NCBI GenBank assembly: GCA_963995525.1
Contig: OZ023207.1
Span: forward strand, 3,564,105-3,628,104
Direction: 5' to 3'
Source of the DNA: Escarpia spicata
Taxonomy: Eukaryota; Annelida; Polychaeta; Sabellida; Siboglinidae
DNA length: 64,000 bases
In this document: positions 43,970 to 54,725 of the stretch, in pieces
Layout: the number at the start of each line of letters is the position of its first letter
Numbering within the stretch: position 1 is the stretch's first letter
Translations under genes and position numbers: made by a program
Notes under the pieces: generated by a model
Databases searched by the model: none
What the model was told of the DNA's origin: nothing
Seen by the model: only the letters and a program-made list of their open reading frames with translations

Positions 43970-45470
43970 AGCTAAAGAGGCTATTCTCAGCAATCACCAA
44001 TTTAAGATGTGTTTCGAGTTTATTTCTTATAAGCTGCAAACCCGATACACAAACTCATCTGGCTTAACATAAATCACAATTTTCAATTATTGCGCTGGAA
44101 CGCGAATCTCGTTGAATAATTGTATTTATCCAATACACAATAAAGTGTAGTTTCACCTACTTTAAAATGCGCGTATTGATGAGTAATTGTGTAATTGTGT
44201 GGCTGTATGGTAGCCGAAATTATGTGATTGCTAATTGCATGTTTGTAGATCTCAGAAAGGGGAGCCTTTATTAATATGTCCAGTTTGTGTTCCGTACAGT
44301 TGTAAAATACAGTTAGTGTTTCCTGGAGTCAGTGTGGTGTACACGATATGGTACTTGACTGTTTGACACCTAGAATGTAATTCAAATTCCATAAGAGGAC
44401 AATAATGTTTCTAATCTTCTCTTTACAGGGCATGATTGATAAAGGTTTGTTAATTTACTAACTTAATTATGTTTATGATAAATTATGGAACTTTTGCATA
44501 TCAGATCAGATAAATATAATGTATTAATTGAGTGAAAATCAGAAATCTTGTAACTGTCACACTTTAATTGTTTATTCTGAAAAATAACTTGGACACACCC
44601 ACACTCCTCGGTGCCTCGTTTATTATATTAATATGAACATATTCAAAACAACTGCACACACGGCGAAGGGTTTCGAGTAAATAATTCAATCATATATTCA
44701 GTAATATACTATCACTGAGAGTAGGCTTTTATGAATACAATTGGGTGTAAATTAGCCGTAATCAGACAAACAAAACAAGCAAAGTGGGACAAATCATGAG
44801 CCCCACCCCAACATAACTCCACATGAATTTGTGGCGCCCCTGGAATCTGAATTGATAAAATGTGAAAAGCTGGCTAGGGGCCTGTGATGTATACATGAAT
44901 ATATGCCGTATATTTAATATAAAAACAATAGTGAAAATTATTAATAGGGAATGCAGAATATAAGTTTACTTTTTTTTATAACTTCACACATTTCCTTTCA
45001 ATATACATATATATGGGCAAGCGAAGTTTACCTGAATAAAATTCGGCACTTGCGTAGAATCCAGACCCACTTATATTTTGCCGTTATAACTACACTTTTG
45101 CTTACATTTTATACCTCAGTGCGTTAATTAAATAATTCCACATTAACTCAAGCATATTTACCTTATAAAAATACTGTGTCTTAGTGAATTTTTTTTGGCC
45201 CAAGTAGCGCTCCGGTCTGTGGCAGTCTGCTCCCCTGTAGCCGCGCGTTATGCGCCGCGCGCCAAAAATGAACGATAAACAGCGCTTGCTGGTGTAACTA
45301 GACCATCTTCTAAGTCTCGAAAGTGCGCTAAGACCAAATATTTTGAACATGCATGGGATGATATGGAACGGTGATATTAACGCACTGGTATCACAATTAT
45401 ACAAAAGTACAGTTATAACGACAAAATCGATGTGGGTCCGGATAGTGCTTAAATTTCGATTCACTTCCAA
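43970..45470. other. Intron 1 of gene B, distal part
   Basis: No coding motif or clear repeat; AT-rich until about 45180. Confidence 0.4.
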
Positions 45471-45474
45471 CCAG

Positions 45475-46051
45475 GTGCTGGGCGCCGTCGTGTTGGACGG
45501 CTACAACACCGTGGGCGACGGGAGGCAAGCCCTGCTGCCGATACCGACGGGCAGCACAGAGCAGGAACTACATGAAGCTTGTCGCGAAATCGATGGGGCC
45601 AAACCAGTCGAAGACTACCCGTGGATCTGGAGAGATGTCAAGCGCCTCGGGTACGTGACACAGTTTGTAGAGGATGACACAACGTACAGTACGTTCGACT
45701 ACCGCATGCTCGGATTCCGCCGCCAGCCGACGGATCATTACTTCGGGCCTTACGCGCTGGGCGCGGAGAGTTACATCAGGCATTCGATGTGCGTCGGTTC
45801 GCTGCCGCACCACGTGACCGTTCTCAACTATGCACGCCAGCTGTTCCGGACGTACCAGCGGCGCACGCGCAAGTTCAGCTTCCTGTTCATGTCGAGATTG
45901 TCGCATGAGTCGTCTAAGATGGTGAACCTGGCCGAAGACGACGTCGTCGATCTGATCAAGTATCTGGCCAAAGGTCACCTTAATGACACCGTGCTCATCA
46001 TGATGTCAGATCATGGCGCCAGGTCCTCGGGCTTTCGCAGGACCATCCAGG
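45475..46051 (+). CDS. DUF229 gene B exon 2
   Basis: Acceptor CAACCAG/GTGCTG, donor CATCCAGG/GTAAGG. It encodes VLGAVVLDGYNTVGDGRQ, DYPWIWRDVKRLGYVTQF, RKFSFLFMSRLSHESSK and LIMMSDHGARSSGF. Gene A has no intron at this position (KVLGAVV is continuous there). GC-rich coding composition; no stop. Confidence 0.92.
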
Positions 46052-46348
46052 GTAAGGTACTTCCTGTTGGCGGTGTCAGAGAATACGGGAACACCGCTGT
46101 ATGTAAGGGACGTCGATATCCGATTTCAGATTAAATTACTTTCGTCTTGGGGAAGGGAAGGTCAGAGGCAGTTTCGTCTGGCGTCGGACGTAATATTTTA
46201 TATACGCTTTGGATTAATATATTGATATCATCATATCAATGTTTACAGACTTTCGTGTGAGGTCAAATTAAAGTAATTTTGTTTGATATTGGACATCGAC
46301 GTTCTGAGATGATCCCTAAGTTCACGTATCGTATTCCTAATTTCACGT

Positions 46349-46621
46349 ACAAATTACTTGCAATGACAGCTACTGTGCCGCCCCAATACGACGATTGTTC
46401 AACGTTTCATCATAGGTCTTGATTCACAGTAACAGCGGTACAAATTACGTGCAAAGACAGCTACTGTGCCGGCCCAATACGACGACTGTTCAACGTTTCA
46501 TCATAGGTCTTGATTCACATTAACAGCGGTACAAATTTCTTGCAATGACAGCTACTGTGCCGGCCCAATACGACGACGGCTCAACGTTTCATCATAGGTC
46601 TTGATTCATAGTAACAGCGGT
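46349..46621. repeat. Three 91-bp tandem repeats in intron 2 of gene B
   Basis: Each unit starts ACAAATT and includes GACAGCTACTGTGCC and TTCATCATAGGTCTTGATTC, with few differences. Confidence 0.9.
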
Positions 46622-46676
46622 AGTGGTTTGTTATATAGCCATTATATACCCGAGGGGGCATTCCCACGGTAAAACG

Positions 46677-46815
46677 TAAAGGTAAGTTCTGATACAGCGC
46701 AGTATCCAGTCCTCAGGACTGCTCAAAGTGCTTTACACTTTACTCCCTGGAAGACCTGTACAATCGAACACCATCTCGACTTCTCTGGGTGTTCCTATAA
46801 GCAGCTAATCTGCAG
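46677..46815 (-). repeat. tRNA-derived SINE, 3' body, minus strand
   Basis: AAAGGTAAGTTCTGATACAG, GTCCTCAGGACTGCTCAAAG and TGTACAATCGAACACCATC are the reverse complement of the SINE body at 35600-35740. The tRNA head is absent. Confidence 0.8.
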
Positions 46816-46829
46816 CTTGCGTTACATTA

Positions 46830-47540
46830 TATAACCCTGTGTACGCCGTGACCCACCATCACAAGTAGTGTCAGCCGATTGTATTGGCCGTTTTATTGGC
46901 ATCCCAAAATATACAGTACAACGGTCTGCAATAAATTGCTGACACGTCGCGACAGTTCAAACCTTGAAAGGCAACATTTTAGTTTTAAAATAATATCATT
47001 GTCAGCCATGTAGATGAATTTGCTGTGAAACAATGCGTGCTTGAATTGACCGATTCGAAGAATTAAAGTTTTGAGACAGACGACATAAAAATAAGCATTT
47101 ACATTTCAGATCACATTCAAGCCAAACCACGCATCAAAATCACCCTTGTCATGATAACAATTCTAAATTGCATTATTCAATCTGGAATAAATTGTTTATC
47201 GTTAAAACTCCTAATTATACATGCAACACATATCGCAAATTAATACATTAACCCATTCATTTCGTCGCCAAACTATGCGTTTTCGCTCGTTAGAAGATGA
47301 CAAATGACAAATATACGACACCGTATTAACACGTGTTACGTAGATATTATTGAAATATAATGTTATAACATAATAGTATATATCAGATCCGAAATGTTCG
47401 ACCGTAAGTTCTCGCTAGCCTGGAGTGGTAGCTTGACTACTATATTGAGACAGCTTTAATCAGCACGGCCCCATGGCGCACAGTAATTAATTAGGTAACT
47501 AGAATAGGGTCAAACTTGGTGCTTTTGCCTTATACAAGCA
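46830..47540. other. Intron 2 of gene B, no feature recognised
   Basis: AT-rich, no motif-bearing frame. Confidence 0.4.
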
Positions 47541-47545
47541 CGCAC

Positions 47546-47739
47546 GCAACCGAACGCAAACACACAGACAGACAAATAGACAGACAGACAGACAGACAGA
47601 CACAAGCACACACGCACCAACACACGCATACTACACAAACAAACGCACACACACGCGCGCACACACTATACAAACACACACACTCACACCCGCACACCCG
47701 CACACACACGCACACACCCGCACACCCACCACCCCACAC

Positions 47740-47777
<38 letters not shown>
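47546..47777. repeat. CA-rich microsatellite upstream of gene B exon 3
   Basis: CAGA units, then mixed CACG/CACC and a terminal (AC)n, about 50 bp before the exon 3 acceptor. Confidence 0.95.
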
Positions 47778-47825
47778 CAATTGTCTTCCTATATCAACTA
47801 AAGTATATTAATTTCCTCTCACTAG

Positions 47826-48010
47826 GTAAATATGAAGAACGGAATCCGTTCATGTCGTTTCGGTTCCCGCCGTCCTTCGAGAAAACTCATCCTGAAGCGA
47901 TGAAGAACCTGCGAACGAACGTTCACCGTCTGTCGACACCGTTCGACATCCACGCCACACTCCGTGACATCATCAACTACAGCGCCGTCATGACGGGAGA
48001 CGTCAGACAA
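47826..48010 (+). CDS. DUF229 gene B exon 3
   Basis: Acceptor TCACTAG/GTAAATATG, donor CAA/GTACGT. It encodes KYEERNPFMSFRFPPSFEKT and ends NYSAVMTGDVRQ. It is almost identical to gene A exon 3 over 185 nt, far closer than the other exons, which hints at recent duplication or conversion of this exon. Confidence 0.92.
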
Positions 48011-48894
48011 GTACGTACTTCATCACGTAACTAAACTTGTCAATATACATCGCCGTCATGGCGGGAGACGTCAGACAAGTACATACTTCATCACGTAACT
48101 AAACTTGTCAATATACATCGCCGTCATGGCGGGAGACGTCCAACAAGTACATAATTCATCACGTAACTAAACTTGTCAATATACATCGCCGTCATGACGG
48201 GAGACGTCCAACAAGTACATACTTCATCACGTAACTAAACTTGTCAATATACATCGCTGTCATGGCGGGAGACGTCCAACAAGTACATACTTCACCACGT
48301 AACTAAACTTGTCAATATACATCGCCGTCATGGCGGGAGACGTCCAACAACTACATACTTCATCACGTAACTAAACTTGTCAATACACATCGCCGTCATG
48401 GCGGGAGACGTCCAACAAGTACATACTTCATCACGTAACTAAACTTGTCAATACACATCGCCGTCATGACGGGAGACGTCCAACAAGTACATACTTCACC
48501 ACGTAACTAAACTTGTCAATATACATCGCCGTCATGACGGGAGACGTCCAACAAGTACATACTTCACCAGGTAACTAAACTTGTCAATATACATCGCCGT
48601 CATGACGGGAGACGTCCAACAAGTACATACTTCATCACGTAACTAAACTTGTCAATATACATCGCCGTCATGGCGGGAGACGTCCAACAAGTACATACTT
48701 CATCACGTAACTAAACTTGTCAATATACATCGCCGTCATGGCGGGAGACGTCCAACAAGTACATACTTCATCACGTAACTAAACTTGTCAATATACATCG
48801 CCGTCATGGCGGGAGACGTCCAACAAGTACATACTTCATCACGTAACTAAACTTGTCAATATACATCGCCGTCATGGCGGGAGACGTCCAACAA
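48011..48894 (+). repeat. Junction minisatellite: 13 copies of 68 bp carrying exon 3 end and donor
   Basis: 884 bp is exactly 13 x 68. Each unit is the first part of intron 3 (GTACATACTTCATCACG), an AACTAAACTTGTCAATA block, and the last ~30 nt of exon 3 (CGCCGTCATGGCGGGAGACG, then TCCAACAA). Donor-equivalent positions lie at 48011 + 68k. The authentic first is GTACGT. The internal ones are GTACAT, except CTACAT at 48351. The last, at 48895, is GTACGT again. Confidence 0.95.
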
Positions 48895-49145
48895 GTACGT
48901 ACTTCGTAACGTAACAACTACATCGTATTTATTTACTTACTCCTCTTTTTTCCCACTGTACGGACATAAGATTCCTCCACTTCCTCATGTCTAAACCTGA
49001 TTTGATGCCTGGTCCCAGCTTGAATGAAGTTGTTTATTCTTTTTTCCAATGTAACAATAATTGTCAATATTCGTACTTGACTTAAATGCCTAGTTTAATA
49101 TGGCAGTAGATACTGGCAGTGTACGGTTGTTTCACCTCCAAACAG

Positions 49146-49359
49146 CGCAGCATCAGTGTGTTATCAGAGATCCCCTACTCCCGCACGTGCGAGCAGGCCT
49201 TAATCCCGTCCAACGGGTGCGCGTGTCTCAGCTGGACCAAGATGGACTTCAACGACTCAAATGTAAAGAAGGCGGCTGAAGCCCTCCTGGCCGCCATCAA
49301 CACATCTACCGGAATAAGTGTGAAGAACTCCGGTTGTTCGAGATAGTCGACGCCGTCAG
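49146..49359 (+). pseudogene. DUF229 gene B exon 4, frameshifted
   Basis: Acceptor CCAAACAG/CGCAGC, donor GTCAG/GTCAGG. It reads RSISVLSEIPYSRTCEQALI, GCACLSW and KKAAEALLAAINTST in frame, then the expected NKCEELRLFEIVDAVR continues one frame over, so one base has been lost near 49305. Without it the frame hits TAG at 49344. Confidence 0.82.
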
Positions 49360-49734
49360 GTCAGGACACTTTCGAGCCACGGATTATAATATTATTAGAG
49401 TATATCCCAGCAGATTGCCAACACAGATGTACGAAAGTTCGCTGAATCAATATGGTGTACATTTCCCAGCTTCTCCTGTCTTCGCCTGTCTTTTGTTAGA
49501 ACAAATGTAAGTCCGCAGAATTATAGGAGCAAAGAGGGTGGATAATTTGAGGGAACAGCTTTGGCTGTAGTTGAGCTCAGAGTGTTTGCTCGTATTATAT
49601 ACAGCATACATATTTACAATATGTAAAATAACAACAGCGGGATTCAGATCCGTTGTCGGACTTGTTCAGGTTGCAGGCCCGATTGGTTCTTCCCATTAAA
49701 TCCGTATGTCGCACACAGAGTAACATCAGCTAAG

Positions 49735-50010
49735 GAAACATGCAGATTATACATCAAAACGTATTCATTCTCACAGAGAACTGTACATGAATGAAACATA
49801 TTATCTGCTGATTGTGTGGGTGCTACAAGAGTGTAAAATTAAATACAAAATCGACACATACCTCATAATTGCATACCTACACATAGACAAACAAGGTTGG
49901 ACTCTCATTAAACCAAAGGCTTCCTTGCCCACTTGCCATCTGGAGTTAATTCTCTTAATAGCACTCTTCCTAAATATCCTGTACATCTCTTGTTAAATCT
50001 CGTTAAACCT
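49735..50010 (+). repeat. 3' fragment of CR1-type LINE family X
   Basis: It shares the C-terminal GCTGATTGTGTGGGTGCTA segment, GTTGGACTCTC..AAACCAAAGG, CATCTGGAGTTAATTCTC and the final TTGTTAAATCTCGTTAAACC units with the LINEs at 13.5 and 32.3 kb. It ends about 20 bp before the gene B exon 5 acceptor. Confidence 0.82.
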
Positions 50011-50029
50011 CGTGCGTATTTCTCGCTAG

Positions 50030-50317
50030 GTTCACGCCCAGTTTGGAGGTGTTAAACACCCGGGGCGCCGTGGACATGGAAGGCCTTAACCCGGACAGCT
50101 TGGACACGACGACGTTCTTTACCAGCTGACCGTCGTCACGGAGCCGGGCCTGGCTCGCTACGAGGCCACTATCCGGCTCCACGTCACACAAAACTTGTAC
50201 GAGTCGCGGACGGAGGAGATCAGTCGCAGCAACAAGTACGGCAGGCAGCCGCACTGTGTGACGGGCAGAGTGCCTCACCTGCGCATGTACTGCTACTGTA
50301 GGGCGCAGATTGTGTGA
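50030..50317 (+). pseudogene. DUF229 gene B exon 5, frameshifted
   Basis: Acceptor TCTCGCTAG/GTTCAC. It starts FTPSLEVLNTRGAVDMEGLN and then needs a one-base correction near 50105. The second half reads YQLTVVTEPGLARYEATIRL, EEISRSNKYGRQPHC and MYCYCRAQIV with TGA at 50315. It is homologous to gene A exon 5. Confidence 0.82.
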
Positions 50318-50635
50318 GGGCGGGACGTGGGGTAGAGAGCTGTATCATGTCGCAAGCCAGGGGTATGACTACGCAGACTAACCCTGGCAGATCTCCTACG
50401 CATTGTGTGGAAGTTGGCTGAATCAAACTTCGCTTCCCCACCCGTGAGAACAGTGCAGACACCCGTCCGACTCGCGCCCTAGGTCAAAGAATACAAATAT
50501 AATTACCCATTCGACCATTCTCACGAGCCGGTGAGCAGTATTGCGTATCGAAATACCCAACTACGGAACTTGCCGGCAAACGATGTTATTACCTGAGCTT
50601 ATAGTCCAAGTGTCGGCAAGCGATCTGCCCTGCCA

Positions 50636-52410
50636 TGGGGTACTGACACTGGTGTATAATGTCAGGGGGTACTGACACTGATGTATAATGTCAGGGGGTA
50701 CTGAGACTGATGTATAATGTCAGGGGTACTGAGACTGATGTATAATGCCAGGGGGTACTGAGACTGATGTATAATGTCAGGGGGTACTGACACTGATGTA
50801 TAATGTCAGGGGGTACTGACACTGATGTATAATGTCAGGGGGTACTGAGACTGATGTATAATGTCAGGGGTACTGAGACTGATGTATAATGCCAGGGGGT
50901 ACTGAGACTGATGTATAATGTCAGGGGGTACTGACACTGATGTATAATGTCAGGGGGTACTGACACTGATGTATAATGTCAGGGGGTACTGACTCTGATG
51001 TATAATGTCAGGGGGTACTGAGACTGATGTATAATGTCAGGGGTACTGAGACTGATGTATAATGCCAGGGGGTACTGAGACTGATGTATAATGCCAGGGG
51101 GTACTGAGACTGATGTATAATGCCAGGGGGTACTGAGACTGATGTATAATGCCAGGGAGTACTGAGACTGATGTATAATGCCAGGGGGTACTGAGACTGA
51201 TGTATAATGTCAGGGGGTACTGACACTGATGTATAATGTCAGGGGGTACTGAGACTGATGTATAATGTCAGGGGGTACTGAGACTGATGTATAATGTCAG
51301 GGGGTACTGAGACTGATGTATAATGTCAGGGGGTACTGACACTGATGTATAATGTCAGGGGGTACTGAGACTGATGTATAATGTCAGGGGTACTGAGACT
51401 GATGTATAATGCCAGGGGGTACTGAGACTGATGTATAATGTCAGGGGGTACTGAGACTGATGTATAATGTCAGGGGGTACTGACACTGATGTATAATGTC
51501 AGGGGGTACTGACACTGATGTATAATGTCAGGGGGTACTGAGACTGATGTATAATGTCAGGGGTACTGAGACTGATGTATAATGCCAGGGGGTACTGAGA
51601 CTGATGTATAATGCCAGGGGGTACTGAGACTGATGTATAATGTCAGGGGGTACTGACACTGATGTATAATGTCAGGGGGTACTGACACTGATGTATAATG
51701 TCAGGGGGTACTGACACTGATGTATAATGTCAGGGGTACTGAGACTGATGTATAATGCCAGGGGGTACTGAGACTGATGTATAATGTCAGGGGGTACTGA
51801 GACTGATGTATAATGTCAGGGGGTACTGAGACTGATGTATAATGTCAGGGGGTACTGACACTGATGTATAATGTCAGGGGGTACTGAGACTGATGTATAA
51901 TGTCAGGGGGTACTGACACTGATGTATAATGTCAGGGGGTACTGAGACTGATGTATAATGTCAGGGGGTACTGACACTGATGTATAATGTCAGGGGGTAC
52001 TGACACTGATGTATAATGTCAGGGGGTACTGAGACTGATGTATAATGTCAGGGGGTACTGACACTGATGTATAATGTCAGGGGGTACTGACACTGATGTA
52101 TAATGCCAGGGGGTACTGAGACTGATGTATAATGCCAGGGGGTACTGATACTGATGTATAATGCCAGGGGGTACTGAGACTGATGTATAATGTCAGGGGG
52201 TACTGACACTGATGTATAATGTCAGGGGGTACTGACACTGATGTATAATGTCAAGGGGTACTGACACTGATGTATAATGTCAGGGGGTACTGAGACTGAT
52301 GTATAATGTCAGGGGGTAATGAAACTGATGTATAATGTCAGGGGGTACTGAGACTGATGTATAATGTCAGGGGGTACTGACACTGATGTATAATGTCAGG
52401 GGGTACTGAG
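50636..52410. repeat. Minisatellite, 29-bp unit, about 61 copies, with higher-order pattern
   Basis: The unit reads AGGGGGTACTGACACTGATG plus TATAATGTC, with GAC/GAG and GTC/GCC variants. A 28-bp variant (four G instead of five) recurs at about 50863, 51037, 51383, 51557 and 51730, at spacings near 173 or twice that, indicating six-unit blocks. It begins about 320 bp after the gene B stop. Confidence 0.95.
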
Positions 52411-52439
52411 ACTGAGATAAAAGAGTGCATGTGTAAATG

Positions 52440-52822
52440 AATCTTTCCAATTTTAGGCATGACTATGACTTCTATTGCTATATATATGTGTTTAATTGAA
52501 TAATTACAATCTGTGTATTAGCCTGATTGTTTACAGTACTATTTGTATGATAGACAATCTCCTCCTGTGGTTTACTTGTTTACCTGTTACTTATTTACTT
52601 ATTTATTGTTGTTTACTTATCTATGAGCGTATGATCTATCACTATATCCTTTTGTGCATGTGATATGAATATTATGTGATAACCTCGCTCTTAGTACTTA
52701 TCTTAACCTTGTATACATACATATGTAGGATTTTATATGAACAAGCCTGAAGGAAATTTTCTGTAACCCAACACACAATAAAGTTATTGTATTGTATTGT
52801 ATTGTATTGTATTGTATTGTAT
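52440..52822 (+). repeat. 3' end of an unidentified retroelement with (TATTG)n tail
   Basis: AATAAAG at about 52788 is followed by seven ATTGT units. The preceding AT-rich 300 bp has no coding motif. Confidence 0.5.
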
Positions 52823-53274
52823 ATATGCGGGACATTTGGAAATCGTTCTTGTCGTGGATCTTCAGTTTTTATTGTCTTTTATATTGACATTTACTCTTGA
52901 GGCGTGGCAGCTGTGATTAACCAAGCTTGGCCGGAACCGGTTTCCAACCTACATTACCTGGACGTCTACGTTCAGCCTGCCAGCGACCGGCGAAGCATGT
53001 CGTTATTCAGGATGTTTCTTCTCGGCCTACGGCTCTGCCGTCAACCGCCTAGCCAACCGTGGACAACAACAATACGGACGCTGAACTTGTGCCGACCACC
53101 GACCAGGCGCGGGACATCAGCCGGAACGAGGCGTATTAGGCCAATAACCACGCTTGGGCCGTTGAATGTGAGACCTGGTATTTGTAAACAGCGAGGCGTC
53201 AACAAGCAAACCTCACCCAGGTAACACTTGAAAACTGCAGTACGAAATCCATCGCCAGTCATTATACTGCAAAT

Positions 53275-54725
53275 GTGACTCTGATTAACGCTATATCCCT
53301 ACGCAATAAAGCGATCACTATAAGCGAATCTATTCTTCAGCATAAATGGGATGTGTTGGCAATCACAGAAACGTTGCTTAAGAAGAATGGAGACGATGCG
53401 ATAATAGCCGAAGTATCGCCGCCCGGATATACACTCCAACATGTGCTTCTGGGCGTGGCGGTGGAGTGGCAATTGTGCATCGCGCTACATACACAAAATT
53501 GCAACCGAAGTTATCTTTAACAACCATTGAACTACTCCGTTTGCAGTTCGTTAACCCGCATTGTATGAACTTTAACGTGTGGGTTGTCTACCACCCCCCG
53601 GTATCAAGTTTGACATCCGGGTTAACATCTGACTTTTATATCAAACCCTTCTTCAGCGAAGCTGTCGTGCCCACCATCAATGATGGGGATTTCAATATCC
53701 ACTTTGATAGCGACACTAAATCTGTACATCTACGTGATCTTCTTGAGTCGTTCAACCTGACTCAACGTGTACTTTCACCTACGTACACTAGTGGACATAT
53801 CCTGGATCTTGTCGTCAGTAATAGTAACAACAACCTCATATCTGCTGTCCCAGTTCTTCCAGACTCAATTTCTGATCATCGTCGTATTGAAATTGCAGTA
53901 AACGCACTGGAGCCACCTTGTGTAGTATCCACGACTGCAAAACGTAACTTTCGGGACACTGATAACTGTGCACTGAGAGATGAAATAAAATCTGTTTGTG
54001 CTGATATGACATCGTGCTGTAAAAATATGCAAGTGGGTGAATTAGTCGCTACGTACAACATCAACTTAACGAAGTGTCTGGATAAACACGCTCCGTGGCG
54101 CACTATACGCACACGAAACAACTCGATCCGCCCATGGTACGACGCAGACATTGGCGATGTCCGTGTGAAGAAACGGGAATTGGAAAATCTTTGGAGGAAA
54201 ACTAAACTTGAAATTCATCGCCAGTTGTATGTCACGTCACGTGATGAATACATTGCCTTGATACTGGAGAGAAAAACATTATATTTTCAAGATCGTTTAG
54301 AAAACAACAACACTATGTTTCATCTGGTGAGATCTCTTGGTGGTCACAATTATCAGCTACATCCGGAATTCAGCTCGGCGGTGGAAGGATGTGAACTATT
54401 TTCGCATTTCTTTTCAGACAAAATCGATAAATTGTTGTCAAGCTTACAACTTTGCATATCAACTGATCTGGCTACATGTGATGAAAAACAATGTTTCGTA
54501 GATCTTATACATGTCTTCCATCCTCTAACAGCCGAAGAAATCACAACAATTTTTGCTACTACGAACAAAACTTGTGTGCTAGATCCTCTACCTGCCAACC
54601 AGCTGAAAGACAATGCCTCCAGTCTTGTGTCCATTGTAACACTGATCACGAATGCATCTCTTGAAGACGCGGTCATGCCAACACTGCTTAAACAGGCTGC
54701 TGTCCGCTTAACAAAGACGTCTTGA
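53275..54725 (+). pseudogene. LINE EEP endonuclease and linker
   Basis: NAISLRNKAITISESILQH and WDVLAITETLLKKNGDDAII (53275-53430) give the EEP start with the catalytic Glu in ITET. A frame change near 53440-53470 leads to GRGGGVAIVHRA-like sequence. NDGDFNIHFDSD (about 53683) and PDSISDHRRIEI (about 53860) are the GDFN and SDH motifs. The frame runs to 54725, through LDPLPANQLKD, the start of the RT domain. Confidence 0.85.

Larger units (their letters stand above)
40800..50317 (+). pseudogene. DUF229 family protein, gene B (five exons, frame-broken)
   Basis: Exons: 40800-41466, 45475-46051, 47826-48010, 49146-49359, 50030-50317. Domain order matches gene A, and exon 3 has the same length. 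Three frame problems are visible: at an AT repeat in exon 1 (40884-40917), a one-base loss near 49305 in exon 4, and a one-base loss near 50105 in exon 5. Exons 4 and 5 are each 10 nt shorter than in gene A. Either this is a recent pseudogene or the assembly has small errors in repeats and homopolymers. Splice sites are all preserved, which favours recent loss or sequencing error. Confidence 0.8.

Noticed and set aside
42905..43993. Long open frames on both strands (362 and 346 codons)
   Set aside because: They follow only from an 18-bp tandem unit with no stop codon; there is no start context, splice evidence or non-repeat domain.
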